From an uncultured Methylotenera sp. (GTDB lineage: Bacteria; Pseudomonadota; Gammaproteobacteria; Burkholderiales; Methylophilaceae), in the NCBI RefSeq assembly GCF_946479685.1, contig NZ_CAMLGS010000017.1, positions 1 to 51,969 of the forward strand: DNA of 51,969 nt, read 5' to 3'. Below the pieces are notes generated by a model, which worked only from the letters and a program-made list of their open reading frames with translations, was not told the origin of the DNA and searched no databases. Below are positions 1 to 11,171 of this stretch, piece after piece. A program made the translations under genes and the position numbers. Position 1 is the stretch's first letter. Each line of letters begins with the position of its first letter.

Positions 1-1498
<1,498 letters not shown>

Positions 1499-1752
1499 AG
1501 TTGTAGCCTCAGCTGGGAAATTTAAGCCGACCTATTACTTTGAGAAGCAACACCAATCGAGGTAGGCATAGGTAAAAATCAATTACGTGATTGTATAAAA
1601 TCAGGAAAGATTTAATGTTTTAAGACCGCTACGCTGATTGGTTTGCGCAGGGAATACTACGAATTATACGGAGTATTCAGATTAAAGTCAGTTTTTGTTT
1701 GTATCGTGCTGACTTTTACTAAATCATCCAACAAGTTCCAGTGCTTATGATT

Positions 1753-3390
1753 TTAGTGCTTATGATTAAGGCCATGCTCCCTATCTAGTAAGCTGTAGTA
1801 ATTGGAGGGCTCCAGCACGGTGGGAATGGCTTCCTCTTCAAGATTAGGGTGGTCTTTACTGTAGTGCAGACCGCGGCTCTCTTTGCGCTCAATCGCGCTT
1901 AATACTATCAGCTCGGCTACTTGCAGTAAGTTACGCAGTTCAATCAAGTCATTGCTGATTTTAAAGTTGCTATAAAACTCATGTACTTCATCGCGTAGCA
2001 TATGGATGCGATGCAGCGCACGGCTAAGCCGTTTATCGGTACGAACAATGCCCACATAGTTCCACATAAAGCGGCGTAGTTCATCCCAGGTGTGGGTGAT
2101 TAATACTTCTTCATCCGCGTCTGTCACACGGCTTTCATCCCAATAGGGCAAGTTGGTCACAGTGTGCGGGGCTTGGCTTAAAATATCCTCAGCCGCTGCC
2201 TTGCCAAATACCAAGCACTCTAATAGTGAGTTGCTGGCCAAACGGTTGGCGCCATGCAAGCCGGTGCAGGAGGTTTCACCAATCGCATACAGGTGGCTTA
2301 CATCAGTTTGGCCTTTTTCATCCGTCATCACGCCGCCGCAGGTGTAGTGCGCAGCCGGTACCACAGGAATAGGCGCTTTGCTGATATCTATGCCCAATTC
2401 TAGGCAGCGCTTGTAAATATTGGGGAAATGCTCTTGTATAAAATCAAGCGGCTTGTGCGAAATGTCCAGATACACGCAATCCAGGCCGCGTTTTTTCATC
2501 TCAAAGTCGATGGCACGCGCTACGATATCCCTCGGTGCTAGCTCTGCACGCTGGTCGTGCTCGGGCATAAATCTTGTGCCATCCGGCAATTTAAGCAGGC
2601 CGCCTTCGCCCCTCATTACTTCTGAGATTAAGAAAGATTTGGCGTGAGGATGGAATAAACAAGTCGGGTGAAACTGGATAAACTCCATATTGGCTACGCG
2701 GCAGCCGGCGCGCCAGGCCATGGCGATACCATCGCCAGTGCTTACATCTGGGTTGGTGGTGTAAAGGTATACCTTACCAGCACCACCTGTGGCTAAAACG
2801 GTATTGTGTGCACCTATGGTAATCACTTTGCCAGTGCTGTTGTCCAGCACGTAAGCCCCTAGGCAGGCATTGTTTTCGGTAATTTTAGGGTCGAGATTTT
2901 TTACTTTATGGGTGGTGATTAAATCTACCGCAATGTGATTTTCAAGCAGGGTGATATTAGGGTGTTGCCTTACTTGGTCTGCCAGCGTGGTTTGCACCGC
3001 GTGGCCTGTGGCATCTGCCGCATGGATGATACGGCGGTGGCTATGACCACCCTCGCGTGTTAAATGGTACTTGCTGTTATTGCTGTCCCGGGTGAACTTC
3101 ACGCCTTGTTCGATCAGCCACTCTACGGTTTCCTTGCCATGTTCCACTACCTTTTTGGTGACCGCCTCATCGCAAAGACCGGCGCCTGCAATCAGCGTGT
3201 CCTGAATGTGTGCCTCTATCGAATCTTCGTTGTTTTGTACGGCGGCAATGCCGCCTTGCGCCCAATTACTGGCCGTGTCGTTAATGCTACGTTTGCTGAC
3301 TAAACAGATTTTTTTATGATCGGCAGTTCTGAGTGCAAGCGAGAGTCCTGCTAGGCCACTGCCAATAATTAAAACATCAAATTGCTGCAT
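1753..3390 (-). CDS. nadB: L-aspartate oxidase
   Basis: 545 residues, normal for NadB. It oxidises L-aspartate to iminoaspartate, which NadA condenses to quinolinate in de novo NAD synthesis; it is cytosolic and uses FAD. The N-terminus carries the FAD-binding GSGLAGL motif (residues 10-16), followed by [10 protein letters not shown]. Further family signatures are [25 protein letters not shown] and [12 protein letters not shown], with a helical C-terminal domain. The succinate dehydrogenase flavoprotein shares this fold, but the QGGIAAV and HRRIIHAAD signatures and the absence of neighbouring sdh genes favour NadB. It is divergent from rpoE across a 175-bp gap that must hold both promoters. 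Confidence 0.96.
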   Translation of the reverse strand: MQQFDVLIIGSGLAGLSLALRTADHKKICLVSKRSINDTASNWAQGGIAAVQNNEDSIEAHIQDTLIAGAGLCDEAVTKKVVEHGKETVEWLIEQGVKFTRDSNNSKYHLTREGGHSHRRIIHAADATGHAVQTTLADQVRQHPNITLLENHIAVDLITTHKVKNLDPKITENNACLGAYVLDNSTGKVITIGAHNTVLATGGAGKVYLYTTNPDVSTGDGIAMAWRAGCRVANMEFIQFHPTCLFHPHAKSFLISEVMRGEGGLLKLPDGTRFMPEHDQRAELAPRDIVARAIDFEMKKRGLDCVYLDISHKPLDFIQEHFPNIYKRCLELGIDISKAPIPVVPAAHYTCGGVMTDEKGQTDVSHLYAIGETSCTGLHGANRLASNSLLECLVFGKAAAEDILSQAPHTVTNLPYWDESRVTDADEEVLITHTWDELRRFMWNYVGIVRTDKRLSRALHRIHMLRDEVHEFYSNFKISNDLIELRNLLQVAELIVLSAIERKESRGLHYSKDHPNLEEEAIPTVLEPSNYYSLLDREHGLNHKH

Positions 3391-3429
3391 AATTTACAAG
3401 GATTTATGTGGGGGAGAGTTGATTTGTTC

Positions 3430-3459
3430 GGAACTTCTGAGAGTGTATCGCGGTCTTTA
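3430..3459 (+). promoter_or_regulatory. Candidate sigma-E promoter of rpoE
   Basis: GGAACTT (3430-3436), a 16-nt spacer and GTCTTTA (3453-3459) match the extracytoplasmic sigma-E pattern (GGAACTT, 15-16 nt, then a TC-containing -10 element). The start codon at 3566 lies about 100 nt downstream. rpoE genes are commonly autoregulated from such a promoter. This is a pattern match only. Confidence 0.65.
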
Positions 3460-3565
3460 TAAAAGGCAATAGAAATAACGCTGTAAACATAAATAAAGTA
3501 ATCGTTTAGTTGTCATTAAATGAAAAGTAATTAGATTAAAAATCTTATGCTGTGGAGGCAAAGTA

Positions 3566-4324
3566 ATGATACAACCCAGTAAAATTCAGGAGTTAGTCCA
3601 ATTAAACTTCATTCAACCTGCTGGCCAGGGTTATACTTATAAAAGTGAAAGAGTTGATAATAAAATTGAACCGACTAAAGTGGGTCTGGCAGAGGGGTTG
3701 CAAGTAGTGGCTAATGCACCAGTTTCTGGTAATCGTGAGATTGATCATGAGCTCGTAGTGCGTGCGCAACGCGGGGATAAGCGTGCGTTTGGTCTGCTTG
3801 TTGATAAATATCAGCGTAAATTGGCGCGCCTGTTGTCACGCATGATTCGCGACCAGGCTGAAATCGAAGACGTAGTGCAAGAGTCCTTCATCAAGGCGTA
3901 TCGTGCATTACCAAACTTCCGAGGTGATAGTGCTTTTTACACTTGGCTCTATCGTATCGGTATTAATACGGCAAAAAATTACTTGGTTTCTATGGGGCGC
4001 CGTCCTACGGTGTCTACAGACATTGAAATCGAAGATGCCGAAAATTTTGACAGTGGTGATGAGTTGCGCACCACAGAAACCCCTGAATCTAGCATGATGA
4101 CCAAGCAAATTGCGCAAACGGTCAACGATACTGTAGAAGGCTTGCCTGAAGAGTTGAAAACAGCGATTACCTTGCGTGAGATTGAAGGTTTGAGTTATGA
4201 AGAGATCGCAACCATCATGAGTTGCCCAATCGGTACTGTGCGTTCAAGAATCTTTAGGGCACGTGAAACGATTGCGCTGAAATTAAGACCCTTGTTGGAT
4301 ACACCAGAAAATAAACGCTGGTAG
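3566..4324 (+). CDS. rpoE: RNA polymerase sigma factor RpoE (AlgU-type) with N-terminal extension
   Basis: Extracytoplasmic-function sigma factor that directs envelope-stress transcription and is held at the membrane by RseA. Region 2 is seen in RGDKRAFGLLVDKYQRKL through DVVQESFIKAYRALPNF and YTWLYRIGINTAKN; region 4 in LPEELKTAITLREIEGLSYEEIA and GTVRSRIFRARE. The product is 252 residues, while family members are usually about 190-200. The surplus is roughly 52 residues before NREIDHELVVRAQRG. The long start has a strong GGAGG 7 nt before ATG 3566. An in-frame GTG at 3707 (codon 48) is also preceded by AGAGGGG at 9 nt and would give a normal-length 205-residue protein. First gene of rpoE-rseA-rseB-rseC-mucD. 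Confidence 0.96.
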   Translation: MIQPSKIQELVQLNFIQPAGQGYTYKSERVDNKIEPTKVGLAEGLQVVANAPVSGNREIDHELVVRAQRGDKRAFGLLVDKYQRKLARLLSRMIRDQAEIEDVVQESFIKAYRALPNFRGDSAFYTWLYRIGINTAKNYLVSMGRRPTVSTDIEIEDAENFDSGDELRTTETPESSMMTKQIAQTVNDTVEGLPEELKTAITLREIEGLSYEEIATIMSCPIGTVRSRIFRARETIALKLRPLLDTPENKRW

Positions 4325-4421
4325 TTTTAAGTCTGGTAGTTAAGTTTTACCGCTATTTAGATTTACTAAATTAAAGCACGAAGTTATCGATGCGTTGTTT
4401 GTAGTGTATTAGGAGTAAGTG

Positions 4422-4913
4422 ATGAGTGAACAAATTTCTGCTTTAATGGATGATGAAATTGCAGTAGAAGATGCCGAGCATCTGATTGCGTCCATACACA
4501 CGAGTAGGCAAGCCTCGCAAACTTGGCATCAATACCACTTGATCGGCGACGCGATGCGTGGCGATGTGGCATTAGGCGCAAGCTTCAAACAAAAGCTCAT
4601 GCAAAAAATCGAACAGGAACCAACAGTACTGGCCCCTAGCGCATCAAAGGTGGCGAGCCATAAAAAAACAACCGAAGTATTGAAAGATAAGTTACCCGCT
4701 AGCTGGTCTATTGCGGCATCCGTCGCTGCCGTCATGGTGGTTGGATGGCTGACATTGCAGCAGCAAACGCAACCGAATCCAGCTGCAGCGCTAGAAGTGG
4801 CTCAAGTCACTACTACCAATGAATCTATCCCTAATGAGTACTTAATGGCACATCAGTCATTAGCACCTTCAACGAGTTCATACTATATTCAACCAGTGAA
4901 TTATTCAGAATGA
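4422..4913 (+). CDS. rseA: Sigma-E anti-sigma factor RseA (MucA)
   Basis: 163 residues from ATG 4422. An in-frame GTG at 4419 is less likely because AGGAG is 6 nt from the ATG but only 3 nt from the GTG. The N-terminal cytosolic anti-sigma domain is recognisable (MSEQISALMDDEI, WHQYHLIGDAMRGD). A single membrane segment follows near residues 95-112 (WSIAASVAAVMVVGWLTL), then a short periplasmic tail. Under envelope stress RseA is cleaved by DegS- and RseP-type proteases and releases RpoE. It lies just after rpoE, and its stop overlaps the rseB start (ATGA at 4910-4913). Confidence 0.92.
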   Translation: MSEQISALMDDEIAVEDAEHLIASIHTSRQASQTWHQYHLIGDAMRGDVALGASFKQKLMQKIEQEPTVLAPSASKVASHKKTTEVLKDKLPASWSIAASVAAVMVVGWLTLQQQTQPNPAAALEVAQVTTTNESIPNEYLMAHQSLAPSTSSYYIQPVNYSE

Positions 4914-5905
4914 TTTCAAGCAGTCGCGTTTTATTGGCTAAGCCCATCGCTGGGGTAATGCTATGTGTTTTATGTGTAACGAGCTTTGCTAGCTATGCCA
5001 CCTCCGACGATGAGTTGTGGGTGATGTTGCAAAAGGCGGCTGTTGCAGCGCGCGCTTTAAGTTATGAAGGTGTATTCGTTTATCAAACCGGTCAGCAGGC
5101 CAAGGCAGTACAAATCACCCATTTTTTTGATGGCAGAAACGAGTTCTCTCGCAATGTGGTGTTGGATGGCGCGTCGCGCGAAGTATTAAGCCAAGGTAGC
5201 AATCTGGTTATATATAACTCCAAAAATGAAAAAATAGTGATCGAGAAGAAGCGCGGCCAGAATATGTTCCCAGGCATATTGCCGCTCAACTTTGAGACGA
5301 TTAAAGATAATTACACTGTGCATTTAAGCACCCATGAACGTGTGGCGGATCGTCAGGCGCAAATTCTGTTCTTGGAGCCTAAAGATAGATTGCGTTATAG
5401 CTATAAATTTTGGATAGACGACGAATACGGCTTGCTGTTGAAATCTGTTCGTTTTAATCAACGCAGTGAAATTATTGAAAGCATAGGTTTTAACCGCGTG
5501 TCACTCTTAAATTCCGTTGGTCTGGATTGGTTTACACCGCGTATTGATAGCAAAAAGAGCTATGTGATGGCGGATGAGCCGGTGATTTTACCGGATGGTA
5601 AATTGTCGGTGAGTTGGGAGATCAAAGAGTTGCCAGCCGGTTATCGCAAGGTAGACCAAATGGTACGCATGGTGCCTGGTAAGCCTTATCCTGTGATGCA
5701 TATGATTTTCTCGGATGGCTTGGCCACGGTTTCATTATTTATTGAGCCTACGAATAAGGGCGATAAAACCAAAGTGGCGTTAGCCTCCAGTGGTTATACC
5801 AGTTTCTATGCTGGGGTGAATCATGGGTATCTGGTCACTGCGGTGGGTGAAGTGCCAGAGGCCACGGTGGTGCAGATTGCGAACGCAGTAGTCATTGGTA
5901 AATAG
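4910..5905 (+). CDS. rseB: Sigma-E factor negative regulatory protein RseB (MucB)
   Basis: 331 residues with an N-terminal signal peptide (hydrophobic stretch GVMLCVLCVTSFASYA). The mature part has the MucB/RseB N-terminal domain (DELWVMLQKAAVAARALSYEGVFVYQTG), related to lipoprotein-carrier folds, and the smaller C-terminal domain (SWEIKELPAGYRKV...VSLFIEP). It works in the periplasm, binding RseA and shielding it from proteolysis, and senses mislocalised lipopolysaccharide or lipoprotein. The start overlaps the rseA stop by 4 nt, pointing to translational coupling. Confidence 0.93.
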   Translation: MISSSRVLLAKPIAGVMLCVLCVTSFASYATSDDELWVMLQKAAVAARALSYEGVFVYQTGQQAKAVQITHFFDGRNEFSRNVVLDGASREVLSQGSNLVIYNSKNEKIVIEKKRGQNMFPGILPLNFETIKDNYTVHLSTHERVADRQAQILFLEPKDRLRYSYKFWIDDEYGLLLKSVRFNQRSEIIESIGFNRVSLLNSVGLDWFTPRIDSKKSYVMADEPVILPDGKLSVSWEIKELPAGYRKVDQMVRMVPGKPYPVMHMIFSDGLATVSLFIEPTNKGDKTKVALASSGYTSFYAGVNHGYLVTAVGEVPEATVVQIANAVVIGK

Positions 5906-5931
5906 TTACCTAATCAGTTTTACTCATCATC

Positions 5932-6393
5932 ATGATAGAAGAACATGCAGTTGTTATTCGTTGCAAACAGGGCGCGGCTGAGCTGGAAATAGAGCGCAGA
6001 ACCGCATGCACTATCTGTGGGCAGCGACGTGGTTGCGGCAATGCAACTTGGGGCAAAATGCTTGGTCATAAAAGCCACACATTCTTAGCGGAGAATACTA
6101 TCGATGCGCGAGTCGGCGACAGTGTCGTGGTCGGCATTGATGAGCGTGTGGCATTGCGCTCGGTTTTTCTGCTGTATGTGTTGCCTCTCATCAGCCTGAT
6201 TTTCTTTTCAGTGTTGGCCGAGGTTTTATTTAATAACCAGTTATACGTGGTGATCGCTGCCATATTTGGCTTGTGCGTAGGCTTTGTCTGGGTTAAGTGG
6301 CATTTGATGGGGCGTTCTGCTGCTCATCAATATCAGGCAGTAGTGTTGCGCTATGCAGATGATGTAGCCAGTGATGCATCTGGTGTTAACTAG
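5932..6393 (+). CDS. rseC: SoxR-reducing / sigma-E regulatory protein RseC
   Basis: 153-residue inner-membrane protein. The N-terminal cytosolic part has the RseC cysteine cluster (C11, then C26-x2-C29-x5-C35 in ACTICGQRRGCG). Two adjacent membrane segments follow at about residues 80-100 and 104-123. RseC belongs to the rpoE-rseABC operon and in other bacteria affects sigma-E activity and, with the Rsx/Rnf system, SoxR reduction. It lies 26 nt after rseB. Confidence 0.9.
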   Translation: MIEEHAVVIRCKQGAAELEIERRTACTICGQRRGCGNATWGKMLGHKSHTFLAENTIDARVGDSVVVGIDERVALRSVFLLYVLPLISLIFFSVLAEVLFNNQLYVVIAAIFGLCVGFVWVKWHLMGRSAAHQYQAVVLRYADDVASDASGVN

Positions 6394-6411
6394 TTAAATT
6401 TTTTAACAGAC

Positions 6412-6439
6412 AGTTTTCAAACATATAGTTTTCAAACAT
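6412..6439 (+). repeat. 13-bp direct repeat upstream of mucD
   Basis: AGTTTTCAAACAT occurs exactly twice (6412-6424 and 6427-6439) with a 15-bp period, immediately before the GGGGGTGAG ribosome-binding region of mucD. It could be a local duplication or a regulator site. Confidence 0.6.
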
Positions 6440-6456
6440 TAAGTGGGGGTGAGTAG

Positions 6457-7866
6457 ATGATGAGAAGTTGGCTTGCTGCAGCGATATTTGTTTTATGTTC
6501 TGCAGTGAATGCGCATGCTAAGGATTTGCCGGACTTTACTGAGCTGGCGGAAAAGCAAGGACCTGCAGTGGTGAATATCAGTATTACGCAGAATATGCGT
6601 GCTAGTCCTACGCAGTTGCCTGGGATGTTGGGTGATGAGCAGTTGCAGGAGTTCTTTAAACGTTTTGGTATACCAAACTTTCCTGGACAGAATGGCGGTG
6701 CACAACCTGATTATAAGTCACAGTCACTTGGTTCCGGTTTTGTGATCAGCAGCGATGGCTATATTTTAACTAACGCACACGTAGTGTCTGATGCGGATGA
6801 GGTTATTGTTAAGCTGTTCGATAAACGTGAATTCAAGGCCAAGATTATTGGTGCCGATAAGCGTACCGATGTTGCGTTGGTAAAGATTGAAGCCACAGGT
6901 TTACCTAAAGTGGTGATTGGCGACCCTAATAAATTAAAGGTGGGTGAGTGGGTGGCTGCGATTGGCTCGCCATTCGGCTTGGAAAATACCATGACCGCCG
7001 GTATTGTGAGTGCTAAGGGCAGAGCCTTGCCGCAAGAAAACTTTGTGCCTTTTATTCAGACTGACGTAGCGATTAACCCAGGTAACTCAGGTGGGCCGTT
7101 GTTTAATCTGGCCGGTGAAGTGGTGGGGATTAACTCACAAATTTACAGCCGTAGCGGTGGTTCTATGGGCTTGTCGTTCAGTATTCCTATCGACGTTGCA
7201 CTTGAGGTGACTAACCAATTAAAAGCTTCTGGTAAGGTTACCAGGGGTTGGTTGGGGGTGGTGATTCAAGAGCTAAGTAAAGAGCTGGCAGAATCATTTG
7301 GCATGAAAAACACTAACGGTGCTTTAGTTGCCGGTGTGGAAAAAGGCGGCCCTGCGGATAAGGGCGGGGTAGAGGCTGGCGACGTTATTATTAAGTTTGA
7401 CGGTAAACCAATTACCAGTTCTTCAGATCTGCCACGTGCAGTTGGTGCAGCTAAGCCAGGTAAGGCTGTGCCAGTAGAGGTGCTACGTAAAGGGAGCGAT
7501 AAAACCTTGAGCGTAGCGATTGGTGAAATGCCATCAGATGCATCAGAATCTGCGCAAGCGAATAAGCCGCCAGTGAAGCAGGATGCAGACCGTGTTGGCT
7601 TGATTTTAAAAGAGCTGACGCCACAGCAAAAGAAAAAGCTGAACGGTAAAAACGGTTTGTTGGTGATGGATGCATTGGGTGCCGTAGCGCAAGCTGGAAT
7701 CAGGCGTGGTGATGTGATCTTGGGTTTAAATAATACCGAGGTGCAAAGCCTGGAGCAATTCAATAAGCAATTGGCTGGGTTTGCTGCAGGTAAGTCTATA
7801 GCGTTGCTTGTGTTGCGTGGTGAGAGCACCTTATATGTGCCGGTGAAAATACCAAGTGCTAAGTAA
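6457..7866 (+). CDS. mucD: Periplasmic serine endoprotease MucD/DegP (HtrA family)
   Basis: 469 residues with a signal peptide (MMRSWLAAAIFVLCSAVNAHA). Trypsin-like protease domain with catalytic H108 (TNAHVVS), D138 (RTDVALVK) and S211 (NPGNSGGPLF), then two PDZ domains (GWLGVVIQELS... and GLILKELTPQQ...). It degrades or refolds damaged envelope proteins. Its position at the end of the sigma-E cluster is typical of MucD in beta- and gammaproteobacteria. Two ATG codons are adjacent at 6457 and 6460; GGGGGTGAG precedes them. Confidence 0.95.
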   Translation: MMRSWLAAAIFVLCSAVNAHAKDLPDFTELAEKQGPAVVNISITQNMRASPTQLPGMLGDEQLQEFFKRFGIPNFPGQNGGAQPDYKSQSLGSGFVISSDGYILTNAHVVSDADEVIVKLFDKREFKAKIIGADKRTDVALVKIEATGLPKVVIGDPNKLKVGEWVAAIGSPFGLENTMTAGIVSAKGRALPQENFVPFIQTDVAINPGNSGGPLFNLAGEVVGINSQIYSRSGGSMGLSFSIPIDVALEVTNQLKASGKVTRGWLGVVIQELSKELAESFGMKNTNGALVAGVEKGGPADKGGVEAGDVIIKFDGKPITSSSDLPRAVGAAKPGKAVPVEVLRKGSDKTLSVAIGEMPSDASESAQANKPPVKQDADRVGLILKELTPQQKKKLNGKNGLLVMDALGAVAQAGIRRGDVILGLNNTEVQSLEQFNKQLAGFAAGKSIALLVLRGESTLYVPVKIPSAK

Positions 7867-7955
7867 TTGCTGTTTGATTACATAATTCAAGGCTAAGCAT
7901 TAATCTGTAGATGTTAATACTTTGAATTTGCTGTAAAATCCGAGCTGTTCGGTTA

Positions 7956-7986
7956 ACAATAAGGGCGCCTAGTGCGCCCTTATTGT
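7956..7986 (+). terminator. Perfect 13-bp hairpin between mucD and lepA
   Basis: ACAATAAGGGCGC (7956-7968) pairs perfectly with GCGCCCTTATTGT (7974-7986) around a CTAGT loop. There is no clear T-run after it, so intrinsic termination is uncertain. An outer pair GCTGTTC (from 7944) / GAACAGC (to about 8050) encloses it and suggests a larger folded leader upstream of lepA. Confidence 0.6.
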
Positions 7987-8088
7987 CTAGTATGCCTTTA
8001 ATATCTGGCATGCCTTAATACTAAGCACGCTTTTATTAATATCTGAACAGCCCGTTAGCCGTCTATTAGTCATTATTAAAAATTAAAC

Positions 8089-9882
8089 ATGAAAAACATT
8101 CGTAACTTTTCCATTATTGCTCACATTGATCACGGTAAATCCACCTTGGCAGATCGCATTATTCAGATGTGCGGTGGCTTGGCAGATCGTGAAATGGAAG
8201 CGCAAGTGCTTGATTCTATGGATATTGAGCGTGAGCGTGGTATTACCATTAAAGCACAGACCGCGGCTTTGGAATACAAAGCTGATAATGGCGAAGTTTA
8301 CCAGTTAAACCTGATTGATACCCCGGGCCATGTGGACTTTAGCTATGAAGTGAGCCGCTCTCTGTCCGCCTGTGAAGGCGCGTTATTGGTTGTGGATGCT
8401 AGCCAAGGTGTGGAAGCGCAGAGCGTTGCTAACTGCTATACCGCTTTGGATTTGGGCGTGGAAGTGACTGCAGTACTGAATAAAATTGACTTACCGTCAG
8501 CAGACCCTGACCGTGTGATTCAAGAGATTGAAGATGTGATTGGTGTGGATGCCTCTGACGCGGTGCGCTGCTCTGCCAAAACCGGCGTAGGCGTGCGTGA
8601 TGTATTAGAAGCGGTGATTGCCAAAGTGCCGCCACCAGTAGGCGATGCTACCAAACCTTTAAAAGCTTTGGTGATTGACGCATGGTTTGATAACTATGTA
8701 GGTGTGGTGATGCTTGTGCGCGTAGTGGACGGTACACTGAAACCTAAAGACAAGATTCGCTTGATGGCAACAGGCTCTGAGCACCTATGTGAGCAAGTGG
8801 GCGTATTTACCCCAAAATCGTTACAAAAAACCGCATTGTCCGCGGGTGAAGTAGGTTTTGTGATTGCCGGTATTAAGGAGTTGGCTGCGGCTAAAGTGGG
8901 CGACACGGTAACTTTGGCTGGTAAGCCGGCAGCAGAACCGTTGGCAGGTTTTAAAGAGGTTAAACCGCAAGTGTTCGCTGGCTTGTATCCAGTGGAATCC
9001 AACCAGTTTGAGGCACTACGTACCGCGCTGGAAAAACTGCGTTTGAATGATGCATCTTTATTGTTTGAAGCAGAAAACTCAACAGCTTTAGGCTTTGGTT
9101 TTAGATGCGGCTTCTTAGGCCTGTTGCACATGGAGATTGTGCAAGAGCGCTTAGAGCGCGAGTATGACATGGACTTGATTACCACCGCGCCAACGGTAAT
9201 TTACGAGCTGCTGCTGAAAAATGGTGATGTGGTGCAGATTGAGAACCCATCACGCTTGCCTGAGCCATCACGCATCGAAGAGATTCGTGAGCCTATGATT
9301 GTGGTGAATTTATTGATGCCGCAAGATTATGTAGGCCCGGTGATGACCTTGTGTAATGGCAAGCGCGGTATACAGCGCAATATGCAGTATATGGGGCGTC
9401 AGGTGATGCTAAGCTATGAAATGCCATTGAATGAAGTAGTGTTAGACTTCTTTGACCGCCTGAAATCGGTGTCACGTGGTTATGCAAGTATGGATTACGA
9501 GTTCCTAGAGTTCCGTGCGGCTGATTTGGTTAAGCTGGATATCATGGTGAACGGCGAACGCGTGGATGCGTTAAGCCTGATTGTGCACCGTAGCAACAGT
9601 GTTTACCGTGGCCGTGAAGTAGCAGCGAAAATGCGTGAATTAATTCCACGTCAGATGTTTGATGTGGCGATTCAGGCTTCTATCGGTGCTAACATCATTG
9701 CACGTGAAACAGTAAAAGCGATGCGTAAAAACGTGATCGCAAAATGTTATGGTGGTGATATTACCCGTAAGCGTAAGTTGCTTGAGAAGCAAAAAGAGGG
9801 TAAAAAGCGCATGAAGCAAGTGGGTAGCGTCGAGATTCCGCAAGAAGCATTCTTAGCAATTTTAAGAGTAGAAGATAAATAA
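8089..9882 (+). CDS. lepA: Elongation factor 4 (back-translocating GTPase LepA)
   Basis: 597 residues, the usual LepA length. GTPase motifs: AHIDHGKST (G1), RGIT (G3-region switch), DTPGHVDF and NKIDLP. The LepA-specific C-terminal domain follows, with [25 protein letters not shown] and the conserved end [25 protein letters not shown]. LepA acts on the ribosome and influences initiation and elongation under ionic or other stress. It precedes lepB, the classic lepA-lepB pair. No strong Shine-Dalgarno is visible before ATG 8089. Confidence 0.98.
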   Translation: MKNIRNFSIIAHIDHGKSTLADRIIQMCGGLADREMEAQVLDSMDIERERGITIKAQTAALEYKADNGEVYQLNLIDTPGHVDFSYEVSRSLSACEGALLVVDASQGVEAQSVANCYTALDLGVEVTAVLNKIDLPSADPDRVIQEIEDVIGVDASDAVRCSAKTGVGVRDVLEAVIAKVPPPVGDATKPLKALVIDAWFDNYVGVVMLVRVVDGTLKPKDKIRLMATGSEHLCEQVGVFTPKSLQKTALSAGEVGFVIAGIKELAAAKVGDTVTLAGKPAAEPLAGFKEVKPQVFAGLYPVESNQFEALRTALEKLRLNDASLLFEAENSTALGFGFRCGFLGLLHMEIVQERLEREYDMDLITTAPTVIYELLLKNGDVVQIENPSRLPEPSRIEEIREPMIVVNLLMPQDYVGPVMTLCNGKRGIQRNMQYMGRQVMLSYEMPLNEVVLDFFDRLKSVSRGYASMDYEFLEFRAADLVKLDIMVNGERVDALSLIVHRSNSVYRGREVAAKMRELIPRQMFDVAIQASIGANIIARETVKAMRKNVIAKCYGGDITRKRKLLEKQKEGKKRMKQVGSVEIPQEAFLAILRVEDK

Positions 9883-9901
9883 GAAAATAAGGTAAAACGC
9901 C

Positions 9902-10681
9902 ATGATGTTCGCGCTTTTCATGATAGTCGTACTGCTGATAACTGGGTTGATATGGCTATTTGATATTCTCGTATTAAGTAAAAAACGCGCTGCAGGGGCA
10001 GACGAGCCGGTATTAGTGGAGTACGCTAAAAGCTTCTTCCCAGTGATTCTGGTGGTGTTTTTGGTGCGCTCATTTATTGTGGAGCCGTTCAAGATTCCAT
10101 CTGGCTCTATGATGCCAACCTTATTAGCGGGCGATTTTATCTTGGTGAACAAATTCACCTATGGCCTGCGCGTTCCTATTTTAAACAACACATTTCTACC
10201 AATTAATAAGCCGGCACGTGGCGATGTCATCGTGTTTCATTATCCGCCTAACCCTTCCATAGACTACATCAAACGCGTAGTAGGTCTGCCTGGCGATAAA
10301 ATAGGCTATCAGGATAAACGCCTGACGATTAATGGCCAGCCTATTCCAGTGGAAAGTGCCGGTTATTATGAGTACGTGATGTCTGGGCTGAATGTAGTGC
10401 AGGCCAAACAGTACCATGAGCAGTTAGGCAGCAAGAATCATGATATTTTGGTGCATAACGTAGTTGGCAATTATGATGCTGACACCATAGGCGCTAAATT
10501 TGCCGAAGGCCAAGAGATCACAGTGCCGGATGGACAATATCTGGCGATGGGGGATAATCGGGATAATAGTTCAGACAGCCGGGTATGGGGTTTCGTCCCA
10601 GAGCAAAATCTGGTTGGTAAGGCGTTTTTTATCTGGATGAATTTTGATCAAGGTTCTAGAATCGGCAATAAAATAGACTAA
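9902..10681 (+). CDS. lepB: Signal peptidase I
   Basis: 259 residues. Two N-terminal membrane segments (about residues 3-25 and 45-60) precede the catalytic domain. The catalytic serine is S69 in IPSGSMMPTLL and the general-base lysine is K124 in YIKRVVGLPGD; the GDNRDNSSDSRVWG signature is also present. It cleaves signal peptides of exported proteins at the inner membrane. It follows lepA by 19 nt. Confidence 0.97.
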   Translation: MMFALFMIVVLLITGLIWLFDILVLSKKRAAGADEPVLVEYAKSFFPVILVVFLVRSFIVEPFKIPSGSMMPTLLAGDFILVNKFTYGLRVPILNNTFLPINKPARGDVIVFHYPPNPSIDYIKRVVGLPGDKIGYQDKRLTINGQPIPVESAGYYEYVMSGLNVVQAKQYHEQLGSKNHDILVHNVVGNYDADTIGAKFAEGQEITVPDGQYLAMGDNRDNSSDSRVWGFVPEQNLVGKAFFIWMNFDQGSRIGNKID

Positions 10682-10736
10682 ATACTGGGCTGTTCTTACT
10701 GAACTGTTCTTACTGGACTAACGTGTGGAGATAAAC

Positions 10737-11126
10737 ATGGTAAGTAAATTAATGCATATGCAAAGCGTTAAGAAACAACAAGGTGCTACTTTGTTGGGCA
10801 TGCTGATTGTTGGTGCTTTCGTGGTGTTTGCCGCGTTGGTTGTGATGAAAGTCGCGCCGGCTTATATCGAGTTTATGTCAGTCAAAAAAGTGCTGAAAGC
10901 CATGCAGGGCGAGTCTTTAGGCACCATGACCAATAAAGAAATCAAAGACTCGTTTGAGAAGCGAGCTTCGGTTGCTTATGTCGAGACAGTAAAAGGTTCA
11001 GACCTGGTAATAGAAAAAACACCTGATGGTGGTGCAGTGGTGTCTGTTTCGTACGAAGTGGTGAAACCGATTATGGGTAATGTAAGTGTGCTGATCGACT
11101 TTTCAGCACGTAGCGATGGTAAGTAG
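10737..11126 (+). CDS. DUF4845 single-span membrane protein
   Basis: 129 residues from ATG 10737, with GGAG 6 nt upstream; an in-frame GTG at 10725 overlaps that Shine-Dalgarno and is unlikely. The N-terminus (QQGATLLGMLIVGAFVVFAALVVMKVAP) resembles a pilin-like signal/anchor. It is followed by a small domain (YIEFMSVKKVLKAM...). This DUF4845 family regularly sits between lepB and rnc in betaproteobacteria. Its function is unknown. Confidence 0.85.
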   Translation: MVSKLMHMQSVKKQQGATLLGMLIVGAFVVFAALVVMKVAPAYIEFMSVKKVLKAMQGESLGTMTNKEIKDSFEKRASVAYVETVKGSDLVIEKTPDGGAVVSVSYEVVKPIMGNVSVLIDFSARSDGK

Positions 11127-11171
11127 TGTATTTAAGAAATTTGAATAAGCAGCTAACTTCTGGTGGTATTG

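Noticed and set aside
1684..1716. AAAGTCAG/CTGACTTT inverted repeat downstream of nadB
   Set aside because: 8-bp stem with a 17-nt loop and no T-run on the minus strand; too weak to call a terminator.
7266..7829. 187-codon minus-strand reading frame inside mucD
   Set aside because: It is antisense to well-conserved protease and PDZ sequence, has a Ser/Pro/Ala-rich shadow composition and no plausible ribosome site.
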